A stretch of DNA of 64,000 bases from Ashinkailepas kermadecensis (Eukaryota > Arthropoda > Thecostraca > Neolepadidae): assembly GCA_034440615.1 (NCBI GenBank), contig JAOTOM010003828.1, positions 126,031 to 190,030 on the forward strand. The letters run 5' to 3'. This document shows, one piece after another, positions 55,432-64,000 of this stretch. A program made the translations under genes and the position numbers. A model generated the notes under the pieces. It had not been told where the DNA came from, did not search any database, and saw only the letters and a list, made by a program, of their open reading frames with translations. Every line of letters starts with the position of its first letter. Positions within the stretch are counted from its first letter, which is position 1.

Positions 55432-55740
55432 GTCGCGCCGGGTCTTCAAGCCCGGTGCCGCACGCGGGGGCGTCCACCGCCTCCACCACTACCACCGCGT
55501 ACGCCACTACCACCCAGGACGCCTTCGCCACCCCGGAGGCCTTCCCCCTCACGCCTCCATCGCCCCATATGCCTTCCCATCCACATCCTCCGCCAGTGCC
55601 TCACAGCACTACCCCTCTCTACCTTCGCCGCCGATGCTCCTGTCGACGCCACCATCACCGACAACACTACCGCCAACACTACCGCCAACGCCAACGCCAA
55701 CACCAACGCCAACACCATCACCACCATCGCCACAAATAAC
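55432..55740 (+). CDS. Candidate Pro/Ser/Thr-rich exon
   Basis: It begins after a strong acceptor (attgcccctctttcag) and is GC-rich with high G/C at third positions. The natural-looking frame changes within it: STASTTTTAYATTTQDAFAT in one frame, then YAFPSTSSASASQHYPSLPS and PTPTPTPS in another, so an indel or assembly error is likely. The donor may be ACG-GTACAG at 55741. Low-complexity activation-domain-like content; it may join the terminal exon at 55798 but the phases do not match cleanly. Confidence 0.35.
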
Positions 55741-55797
55741 GGTACAGGTTCTTTTTACTCTTTTGACCTTGATTTAACAGACATCATGATTCGGCAG

Positions 55798-55960
55798 GAG
55801 CCCAGCCGGCAGGACGCGCAGTGGGGGGGGCAGTGCTGCGAGAGTGGAGGAGAACAAGCGCCTGATAACCTCCCATAGTTATAATATGTTCATGGAGAAG
55901 ATTCGGCACCTTCGGGCAAAAACTAGGAAATTGGATCATACTTCACCAATAAAACCCTAA
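55798..55960 (+). CDS. Terminal exon, charged helix-rich C-terminus
   Basis: The frame reads RVEENKRLITSHSYNMFMEK, then IRHLRAKTRKLDHTSPIKP and TAA at 55958. Leu/Ile spacing and charge suggest a helix or short coiled coil. The acceptor is probably tgattcggcag at 55797. A run of eight G at 55823-55830 could hide a length error. AATAAA lies at 55948. The gene meets the minus-strand gene at 56204 tail to tail. Family unrecognised. Confidence 0.45.
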
Positions 55961-56121
55961 ACTGAATCCCTGAATGATACTGGAAATCTCCTCCTACGCA
56001 TCCCCTCCCCTCGTCTCGCACCTCGGTGGAGGTATTTGCTCGTTTTGTTGTTGTTTGTGTCGGTCAATGTATTCGTTGACTTGCGCTTTCGTATTTGACT
56101 CAGATATGACTTGGAATATTA

Positions 56122-56127
56122 TTTATT
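56122..56127 (-). terminator. AATAAA poly(A) signal
   Basis: On the minus strand ggcAATAAAtaatattcc lies 78 nt past the stop at 56204. Confidence 0.55.
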
Positions 56128-56203
56128 GCCAACATGCGCGTCTAGTAGCATGTGTACGCTGGCTGCACATACGGTCGAGCCGATCAATATGTACAGGTGC
56201 CCT

Positions 56204-56405
56204 CTAGCTTTCGATGGCCCTGGCAATTGCCGCCTGCCGCGAGAGGCCGCGCGCCCGCAGTGTTGCCGGAGCCTCTTCTCCGGCAGGCGCACCGTCCACC
56301 GCGCCATCCGGCACACCGCTGTCAGCCGACGGCTGCTCTAGCAGGAAATATTCTTCGACCCTGTTCGCATCGATCACGAGTTGCTCACGATACTGCCACT
56401 CCAAC
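56204..56405 (-). CDS. Terminal exon of an unidentified minus-strand gene
   Basis: Entered in phase 2 after ggaaaatatag, it encodes EWQYREQLVIDANRVEEYFL, an acidic Pro/Ala/Gly stretch and RARGLSRQAAIARAIES before TAG. It is 66 codons long with strong codon bias and no competing frame of the same quality. The poly(A) signal follows at 56127. Upstream exons were not found because the next 150 bp are G runs and AT-rich tracts. The protein is unknown. Confidence 0.55.
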
Positions 56406-56429
56406 CTATATTTTCCCTGGATTTGTCTC

Positions 56430-56486
56430 TTTCCCGGGGGGGCGCGGGCGCCCCCCTTTTTTTACTACCGGGAGGGGTGGGTTTAT

Positions 56487-56519
<33 letters not shown>

Positions 56520-56570
56520 GGGGGTGGGGAGGAAGGAAATAAAATAAAAAAAAAAAAATTCAAAAAATAT
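56430..56570. repeat. Poly-G and A-rich low-complexity tract
   Basis: About 30 consecutive G at 56489-56518, then a GGGGTGGGG stretch and an A-rich run. Poly-Gly frames here are artefacts, and the exact G count is likely unreliable. Confidence 0.85.
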
Positions 56571-57301
56571 ACATAAAACCTACTTCCCTTATTAGTTAAT
56601 TGAAAAAAATAAATATTCATGGTAACACGGATAATAGTAAACGGATCGGAAACTCTCGGGCGGCACTTTGATGTTTGCGACCACCGACCGATACTAGCGA
56701 CATCTATCGGACGATCGGAGAAGTAATCCTGGATAGGTGATGCGAAGGACACCCCATCGAAAAAGCTTGACGGGATGGAGAAATATAGCTGAATCGGCCT
56801 TCTACCACGCGTCGTTTGAAAAAAAAACTGCGCCCTCGGCGCCAGCCGGGGACGCATACTCCAGTAGCCGCCATCCCTTCGGCCGCCGTATAAAACCATG
56901 AAGCTCGTGACCAACTAACCTGTGCCGATTAACTGATGGAAGCGGAGTGTCATGAGAGCCGGCAGAAAAAACAAGGGAGAGCACCTGCCCCCCCCCACCT
57001 CCAATTCCAACCGTATATGCCTGCGACTCGTCTGGGACAGGCCAATTCCATTCCGATGCCCCCCCCCCCCACACAAAAAGGCTGCTGATTGGCCAAAGAC
57101 CGATTGGCTGATTGGCCCTGGCAGTCACATTTCCCCCTGAGGCATATTCTTTGACAAACGAGGGGACCCTGAGCAGGCATAGGAGCACATTATGAACATT
57201 GATTGGGCCGAGGGGCCCCGGAACAGCCATTGGAGTCCTCTGAGGAACTGTCAGGGGCCTCCTGCATGACCCCATTGCAGCTGCCACGTCTCCCATGTCA
57301 A

Positions 57302-58197
57302 CCCTCGCACGCCCGGGTGGGTGGGTAAATACCTACCCCCCCTCCCATGACGTTTCGCACCATGCCCAAAAACGGTTTCCACTAGAGCTCTGAAATTTAC
57401 AGTACCTTAAGCTACATCAATTTGACACATCCTCTAAAATTATCAGGTCAAGCTCATGTCAGGTCAATGACCTACAACACTTTTAGTGGCAGCATGTCGG
57501 ACCAAACTGCGGAAAATCTCACATATTGTGACAATATAGATACACGATCGATCAACAGATTGCATATCGTTCTCAATAACCATTGCACACTTTGAAGCAT
57601 ACCTTACCATAATGACCCTAACAAGGTCATCATAGGTCTCCGACCGACTTCACCTGAAAATTGACTTTGACCTTTGAAATCACATCACAAATTTCTCGAA
57701 AAAAAACCTATACAATTGTCAGTACCATGCGTTGGATACATATTTGGTGTGGCGAATGTCAGGTGCAGGTCATCCTAGGTCAGTGACCTATGCAGTGCCG
57801 ATAACATGTGTGATAATATGGTAAACTGGCTTCATTTGCCTCCGGTTTATCAAATTTTGAACAGTCACCTCAGGTTATTATAGGTCAAGGACTAAATTGA
57901 TCTACAAATCAGTTTTGGCCGTGCAGTGGAATAATAATTGTGCACTATAGTTATTGAAGTCTTTGTGCCGCCTGCGCTATCAATTTGTTTTTGTTTGACG
58001 TGATATGACGTTGACCTCGGATCAAAAAATGACTGAACCAATTCCTTCTTCTTCTTAGAACCACCCAATCCATCTGATGCCGTTATGAATATGGGGAGGG
58101 GTAGGTAACCTACCCACCTCCCCGGCCGGAGGGTAGGTAACACCCCCCCCCCTCCCCGGCCGGACGAAGTTTGCGCGGAGCATCGGCCGTGCGAGGG
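57302..58197. mobile_element. Second MITE of the 40.4-kb type
   Basis: Inverted ends CCCTCGCACG and CGTGCGAGGG, with G/C-rich subterminal blocks as in the 40425 element. The flanks (tcaa and ctat) do not show an intact TTAA. Inside are two perfect AGGTCA-n-TGACCT palindromes at 57461 and 57777. Confidence 0.6.
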
Positions 58198-58392
58198 CTA
58201 TGGTCGTCGGCGGCGGGCTGCTAGTGGGTGAGGCAGCTAGATTAGGTGCCGCGACCCATCGGAATAACGACGCCATGCGAGTACTGGTTTGCAAATGTTC
58301 AATTTTGGGCACCCATAATGCGATATTATTGGAAATGATTTCAATTTAAAAAACAAGCTATTGACCCATCTCCATAAAAAAACTCAGAAGTT

Positions 58393-58800
58393 CTATAATA
58401 TTGTATTCTTCTGAAATATGTTGCTACGGCAACCTGATGAGAACCGAATCAGACAATTACTATGCTTCAGGGTGGCCAGAAGGGCCCTGTAGTCCTGCAG
58501 CAGCTCCTCACTCCTAGCAGGACCTATGTTATTTACTCCTACCTGCACTACAACTGCCCTACACTGGTGCTCACTGGTGGCCTGTGTCACCACTGGCACC
58601 AAGTATTTGCCCTTGGCACCAGGCTTGGTGATTCACCGATCCTTTCACTTACAACCTTTCAAAATATTCAGCCATGTACCTTAGGTAAAGATTGCAATAT
58701 TTTATGTCAGACAATTCCTCCTTCGGACTGCTCCTCAGCCTCAAATCGGACATCCTCCAGCGAAAACCCTTAGTTTCAGAGCTGCATATGCAGGTGAAAA
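58393..58800 (-). pseudogene. Fragment resembling the SGNH esterase region of a LINE ORF1
   Basis: The minus strand reads CRAVVVQVGVNNIGPARSEE, then LLQDYRALLATLKHS, preceded in other frames by charged sequence. The VVVQVGxN block with SEELLxDYxALL is like the Gx(N)D block of SGNH hydrolases found in CR1-type ORF1 and related proteins. Frames are broken. It could instead be a decayed host or other mobile gene. Confidence 0.4.
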
Positions 58801-60626
58801 TTGGTACATTTACGGCGCCCACTTTGACCAATGCTTCAAGCCAAGCAAAAGCTCAAACAGACTAAATACCACTGATTCAGATTTTCTCGTGATTTAGAGT
58901 AAATAACTGGGCAATGCAATGGAGAATTACATGCTTCACTTGATCCAACACATAAGTTGCTCCCAAAAACACACACAACGCGCCATAAACGTAGTACACC
59001 ACGCCATGCGTTTAAATGTTCCCTGAAACAAAGAAATGAAGGCAGAGATGTTTTAATTAATTCCTTACCGCCACAGAGTTCTATGCAGCAGAATCACGGT
59101 TCCCTAGCTTCTCCAAAAAGTGGAAATTGGCCGAAACTAAACCACGCTTTACTCTCCAACGCGGGAATGTGCTGCTGGAATCAAACAATATCCTATCCAG
59201 GATTAGCTTCGGCCTCCAACCGCTAGGTGGCAATAGCCCGTCCTTGGTCGCCGATTCCGGGGAGTTTCCTATCCGTTTACTATTATCCGTGATGGTAATA
59301 TGCACAGATCAGGATGTATGCATATCCAAATAAACTTCCTTTTTTATAAAGAGGGTTGTGGGGATAAGAAAAAAAATAATTGAATAAAATAAAGCCAAAA
59401 AATACTCTTTGTAGCCTGTATTCAAAGCTCAATCATGTACAGGACAGACAAACATGAAAATTATTCATGAGTCTTACCTAAACTGCTCAGCACCAAAGTG
59501 AAAATGTCTCCTTTGGTGAAACACCTGCTTCTGTGATGATCATGGGCTGGCATATCACCCCAAACACCTAGCTGCAGCATATGCATGACAGAAGCTAATA
59601 ATGATGCACTAACAATAAAACTTAGCGGAAACCATAAACTGACAATGAACAATTAACTACAATAACAGACTATAACTAGAACAAAGAACACTAATAACAA
59701 GACAGATCAATAAGAAGTAATGCTATAATAACCTAGGTGGCCCATCTCCTCTACTCCTATTCACTTAATGCCAAAATCACAATGTTACGCTTGTCATGTT
59801 GAGCATCATTTTCATGCCGTCATTTCGTTGAAATTATCTCACCACTATGGGTTGATGAAACTAGCCATGCGTTGGTTCGCAGTTTTTGAGGCGTGAAATC
59901 GTAACGCTTTTTGCGTGTTTTTGAAAGCGTGATTTTTTTTATCGTATAATTTATTTTGGTGAAACTGGAAATCACGTTTAACGCACAAAAAACTGCTGAA
60001 TCATGAAATCGTGAAATCGTAATGTTGATGAAACTGGGCCCAGGTCTAGTTGATACAATTTTGCCGACACTGAAAATAACTCTTCACCTTGGAAGGGTAG
60101 CGAGGAGATAGCTACACCTACGCCGAACTTAAATTTTACTTTCGCTCCAAAATGTGCCACATCGTCACCATGCGGCGGCCCCGGGACGAAAGGACTGACG
60201 CTTGTTTTTGCTGAGAGAAGAGGATGCCAGTAGCAACATGTGTGGTAACCATGGCAACCGGCTTCATACTTTTGGAGAAAATGTTGTATCAACCATTTCG
60301 TGTATCACCTAGACCCGGTCTCCCCTATATTGACTCAGTAATGTCCAGGAAATCAGTATTTGAGTATATTTATCAAAGTGCCGGTCTATGTTACCGAGTG
60401 CATAATATTATTGCAAACTCTCCAATCTTATTTCCGAGTTTATCGTATTTGCAAATATACGGGAAGGTATGCTGCATGATTGCCAAATTACCCGCACCGC
60501 ACGCTTTTACATGACATGTTAACAATAACAATATTTCACCAAAGTGCATCAGGCACAAACAAAAACGGTTTTCAGAATCAGTTTTTACGTTGAAAACTGA
60601 CCACGAAACCTACTTTTTATGTTTTC
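58801..60626. other. No gene clearly seen
   Basis: Mostly unique AT-rich sequence. Near 59870-60045 repeated phrases about gtgaaatcgtaa and gaaactgggccc suggest an old repeat. No supported exon. Confidence 0.4.
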
Positions 60627-61741
60627 GTGTTGCTAACATGCTGTTATTCTGGAAAATTGAAAACAGGAGGGTACTTCCCGGGAAGTACCCTCCTGCAGGC
60701 ACCGTGTTCAAGTCACTTGCCTGAAAATGGCCAGAGGATTGAGTCTTCTTCGAGTTCAAGTTCAAGTGTTGCAGCAACGGAAGAAGAAGTCTCCAGTTCG
60801 ACGGCTCGGCCCAATCAGAGCCCTAGGGACGCCACTTCACTACCCCTAGCAACTCGTCATCTCTTGCCTGAGGACTCAGAGGAGGACAAACATTGCGGCC
60901 CAGTGGAAACAGCTGTTTGTAGGGATGGTGGTGCGTCACCACGTGGTGTTGTTGATTTTCGCTGCTGTTCGGACAGGGTCTGGTGCGCTTCGTTGTTTGG
61001 TGCGTTCGTGCCCAGCGTTGTGACTGTTTGGAACTTTGGGTGGGCTTTGGCTATGCGTGGGTGGTTTCTGTGTTTGCTGATCTCCAGCGTTGTTTCTGGA
61101 GTCAGAAACTGCAGCGTGAGGCCAGCAGCTGACCGCAGCGCACCACAGGAGGACGAACTTCGCCTAGGCACACATTCATCGTATCAACCACCTACGCCAC
61201 TCCGGGATACAAATAATTTACTCAACCACGCGGCTACTAGTGGAGAGAGCTCGGGTAGTTGCATTACTTCTGGCACCCACGGTACGGTCACCAACGGCGA
61301 TTGCACTGAACAATATCGCACACATCGCACGTCTAATCTAAGTAAGTTACCTCTGGGCTCAGATATCTTGGGATTGCTTGACAAAGGCCCCAATTTTGCG
61401 TTAGCTCAGCAAGTGGATCGTAGCTGCTTGTAAAAGGCAGAATCAGGCGTAGAAAGGGCGATCTATGGTTTGCGGTGGAGGCATGTGAGGGAGACAAAAC
61501 AGCAAACTGTACCTCAGGTACCGCAGGCAGGCTTATCACAAAGCACCTCTAGCACAGGTTATTTAAAGCTTCGCCCCATGTTCCCCGACACTCCTGCACA
61601 CTAACCACCGAAAGCCACAACTCAAATAGAATCTGAGTTCAAAGATTTAAAAACAAAAATGCTAAAAGCATATAAATATCACAACAAATCATCAAACAAA
61701 ATGTCGGACAATTATGCGAAACAGAGGGAGTACTTCGGGAA

Positions 61742-62710
61742 ATGAAGAACAACGATAATGTAATAGTAAAGCCGTCAGATAAATGCAAAGGATTCGTCGT
61801 GCTAAACAAAACGGATTACATTGAAAAGGCCAGGAAAATAACGGACGATTATCAGAGCATTCCTTCCCAGCCAAACCCTACCAAACGTCTCGAAATCGAA
61901 ACATGTACTATCATCAAGGAAACTTTATCAGGGAAGTTACATAAAGACACAGTGTTATCTCTCCTTCCTCATTCCGGCCGCACAGCGGAATTATACGGGT
62001 TCCCCCAAAAACACAAACTAGAGGTTCCACTGCGCCCTATAGTGTCGGCGAGTGGTGAGCCCCTAGACAAGTTATCTTGGTTCTTGAGTAAGATTCTCGT
62101 CCAGATACTAGCATTGGTTCCCGCCCATCTGACAAACTCGGAATCGTACCGGCAGAGGGTGAAAGAAACGTTTCCTACCAAACTTCCGGAAAGCAGTATT
62201 GCTTTCACCATGGACGTGAAAAATTTATATGGCAGCATTCCGATAAAGGAGGGAATAGATGCTGTGATTCGTCTAATCGAGGACAATCTGGATGATATTT
62301 GTCTTTTCGGGATTGATGTACAGGACTGTGTGAAATTACTAACACATATTTTCAGCAATAACCTCATACGTTTCGGTAACTCCATGTACAAACAGACAAC
62401 AGGAGTGGCTATGGGTAACCGATGTGCACCTCCTTTAGCGATTGCTTTTATGCATCGCCTTGAGTCGATCTTCTTAGCTTCGTATGATTTTAAACCAGCT
62501 CACTACATGAGGTATATAGACGATATTTTTGGTGTTTGGACACATGGCTTGGCCTCTCTGCTCGACTTCTTTGCAGAAATTAACCAACAACATTCCAGCA
62601 TCAAGTTTACCTTAGAACACACTGGTCATAGCAGTTCGATTCCTTTCCTTGATACGTCGTTTGTAGTTCAGACTGATGGGAGCTACACCACCGAGCTGTA
62701 CTTTATTTAA
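61742..62710 (+). CDS. PLE reverse transcriptase
   Basis: 322 open codons. NDNVIVKPSDKCKGFVVLNK is the PLE entry motif; then GFPQKHK, PLRPIVSASGEPLDKL, FTMDVKNLYGSIPI (catalytic Asp at 62213), TTGVAMGNRCAPPLA, MRYIDDIFGVW (Asp pair at 62519-62524) and SIPFLDTSFVVQ. The catalytic triad is intact. A TAA at 62708 ends the frame; the protein clearly continues in another frame (next entry). It would copy element RNA primed at the target. Confidence 0.85.
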   Translation: MKNNDNVIVKPSDKCKGFVVLNKTDYIEKARKITDDYQSIPSQPNPTKRLEIETCTIIKETLSGKLHKDTVLSLLPHSGRTAELYGFPQKHKLEVPLRPIVSASGEPLDKLSWFLSKILVQILALVPAHLTNSESYRQRVKETFPTKLPESSIAFTMDVKNLYGSIPIKEGIDAVIRLIEDNLDDICLFGIDVQDCVKLLTHIFSNNLIRFGNSMYKQTTGVAMGNRCAPPLAIAFMHRLESIFLASYDFKPAHYMRYIDDIFGVWTHGLASLLDFFAEINQQHSSIKFTLEHTGHSSSIPFLDTSFVVQTDGSYTTELYFI

Positions 62711-63071
62711 ACCAATGGCAGCCCCCATCATCTTGCACTATGATTCGGCCCACCCGATGGCCACTAAAAATGCCGTTCTAACATCCCAAATGAGGAGAGC
62801 AGCACGAGTCTCCTCCGATACTATTTCATGCGAGCGGAGCCTTGCGAAGATGACGACTCTTTTCGTGGAAAACGGATACCCAGCACATCGGGTACACTCC
62901 GCCGCTCGTGCTGTTCACCCTCACAACAGTAGTAGGATAGGTGGGCAACGTCGGCATCGAGCGGGTAGCAATCTCAATTATGTTTGCATGAGACTTTCTT
63001 TTGTCGATGACCAATTATGTCGACAGGTAAACGCAGCCATCCGTTCGTCTCATCTAAACCATGTTAGGTAG
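62676..63071 (+). CDS. PLE reverse transcriptase, C-terminal region in shifted frame
   Basis: It starts with FKPMAAPIILHYDSAHPMAT and continues SQMRRAARVSSDT, KMTTLFVENGYPAHRV and so on, the conserved segment after the polymerase core in PLEs. It overlaps the RT frame by 35 nt, so one indel near 62700 separates them. It ends at TAG 63069. Confidence 0.7.
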   Translation: MGATPPSCTLFKPMAAPIILHYDSAHPMATKNAVLTSQMRRAARVSSDTISCERSLAKMTTLFVENGYPAHRVHSAARAVHPHNSSRIGGQRRHRAGSNLNYVCMRLSFVDDQLCRQVNAAIRSSHLNHVR

Positions 63072-63123
63072 CCTGGATTAGCGGACCTACGCTGAAATCT
63101 TACCTGGTCCGCTCAGCCCTGAA

Positions 63124-63511
63124 ATGCCGCCATGCCCTGCTGGTAGGAGAACGTGCCACACCTGTATCAACGGGCTCAAAGGTAGATGTACAGGGAAAAA
63201 CGTAGTTTGCAAAATAACGGCAATCGCTGTCTTGGAACATTTTATATCGGTGAAACCAAACGTAGCATCAGGGATAGGTACAATGAGCACTTGGGAGATG
63301 CCAGACTTCGGAGAGCATACACCCCTTTTAGGCGAACACATGATCGACAAGCATTATAACATGGAACACAGCGACACTAACACAAACTTCAAAGTAGAAA
63401 TTCTAGCAACAGCCAGGGGACAACGCTGATCTGAAGGTCCTCGAATCTTTACATATACGTAATCTACGGCCGCAACTAAACACGCAAACGACGTCTTGGT
63501 ATATCACATAA
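63124..63511 (+). pseudogene. PLE GIY-YIG endonuclease, frameshifted
   Basis: Upstream Cys motif RRTCHTCINGLKGRCTGKNV, then in a shifted frame FYIGETKRSIRDRYNEHLGD with the YIG motif and the catalytic Arg. A further shift leads to NTNFKVEILATA and ADLKVLESLHIRNLRPQLN with the stop at 63509. The key residues are intact; at least three frame changes break it. The enzyme nicks target DNA for PLE insertion. Confidence 0.8.
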
Positions 63512-63828
63512 AATTACATAAACATAAATATAAATTATAAAACTATATATGATATAATAAATATAAAAAATATAATAAATATATATTAAAGTATGTATGA
63601 CGCGTTACATTGATATATGTCTATATATGTGCGTGAGTGCATGCATCGATATGTATATGGACCATCGGCTCGGGCTTCCTCAGAGGATTCCTTCGTGACA
63701 TAGTTTGTTTCTGGTTTGAGTTTCTGTGAGTGTCTGTACCACCGAGGAGGCTTTTCTGCATTCCACGTGTCTTTTGCACGCTTTTATCTCGCGTGATTAT
63801 TTCAATTAGTTTAAACTTGAGCTTTTTT

Positions 63829-63866
63829 AATCACTCCCTTGATGATGGCCGAAACGTTGAGTAATA
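63829..63866 (+). ncRNA. Hammerhead-ribozyme-like motif downstream of the PLE
   Basis: TGATGA, a short TGGCC, then GAAACGTT resembles the hammerhead core. The flanks aatcactc (63829) and gagtaat (63859) pair at 6 of 7 positions as a stem I. Position C3 is T, there are extra bases before the core, and stem II is too short. PLEs are known to carry hammerheads in their terminal repeats. It is probably degenerate. Confidence 0.35.
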
Positions 63867-64000
63867 CAGTGCAACCCTTTATCGTTACTTTTGATGTCAA
63901 CTCAGCACCTCCTGGTATACATTGAAGGTCGTACATATATTTTATTTACACACACGTCTAAAACCTGTGGAGCATTTCCAAGAGCCATTCTTCGTTATAT

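Larger units (their letters stand above)
60627..63511 (+). mobile_element. Penelope-like element, nearly full length, frameshifted
   Basis: In order: an N-terminal region with LLDKGPNFALAQQVDRS near 61375, a stop at 61431, reverse transcriptase 61742-62710, a linker frame to 63071, and a GIY-YIG endonuclease to 63511. The RT followed by GIY-YIG defines the PLE order. The 5' boundary is uncertain; element homology is clear only from about 61340. A hammerhead-like motif lies downstream at 63829. Confidence 0.8.

Noticed and set aside
56802..57296. 164-codon minus-strand frame
   Set aside because: It crosses C and G runs and a MITE edge, has no family content and no convincing splice sites.
60627..61433. 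Single host gene of 268 codons with a Ser-rich start and a hydrophobic segment
   Set aside because: The last part is clearly the PLE N-terminal region (LLDKGPNFALAQ), and the earlier part has no independent support, so it is treated as element or flank.

Overview
The window is nuclear DNA of a metazoan, most likely an arthropod. The evidence is short exons with GT-AG introns, AATAAA poly(A) signals, many copies of the TTAGG-type motif, and a dense mix of LINEs, Penelope-like elements (PLEs), a Ty3/Gypsy LTR element, tRNA-derived SINEs, MITEs and minisatellites. A crustacean or chelicerate is a guess; nothing here fixes the species. Almost all long open frames are transposon remnants or minisatellite artefacts. 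Host genes appear only as short exons, which I found by reading splice sites and codon phase by eye.

Layout. At 1-11 kb a minus-strand coiled-coil gene (start codon 9462; exons at 9462-9367, 8367-8300, 6310-6136, 4601-4512, 3317-3245, possibly 1822-1778) has phase-matched junctions, and minisatellites lie directly against several of its splice sites. At 11.5-13.05 kb there is a SINE and a 1-kb 28/30-bp minisatellite. At 13.7-16.3 kb there are scattered candidate exons, a MITE with 8-bp flanking duplications and a tRNA-like SINE. A near-complete but frameshifted I-group LINE runs on the minus strand from 22.6 to 16.75 kb, with ORF1 and ORF2 joined by a TAATG stop-start. At 23.08-29.99 kb lies a complete Ty3/Gypsy-type element with 170/176-bp LTRs and a 4-bp target duplication. 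Its pol region carries an OTU-like domain and a second retropepsin-like domain between RNase H and integrase, and this is the most unusual content of the window.

At 30-38 kb the sequence is AT-rich, with a G/C-run minisatellite, a 0.56-kb-arm inverted repeat, a dispersed TTAGG-bearing repeat family and the terminal exon of a minus-strand gene. At 38.5-43.5 kb there is an R2-like RT fragment, then a pair of inverted 0.5-kb repeats enclosing a PLE GIY-YIG remnant, a piggyBac-like TTAA MITE and a SINE. A 5'-truncated CR1-group LINE occupies 48.0-45.8 kb. Exon 1 of a probable secreted-peptide gene lies at 48.6 kb with a TATA box and kappaB-like sites. At 49.8-51.7 kb, after TA microsatellites, there is a PLE with an inverted 5' part and a LINE 3' end. 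At 52-54.4 kb there are MITE fragments and tandem repeats. At 55.4-56.4 kb two host genes converge tail to tail. At 57.3-58.2 kb there is a second MITE of the 40.4-kb type, at 58.4-58.8 kb an SGNH-like fragment, and at 61-63.5 kb a PLE with reverse transcriptase and GIY-YIG domains followed by a hammerhead-like motif.

The host exons show no shared pathway. What organises the window is repeated retroelement insertion and minisatellite expansion inside introns.
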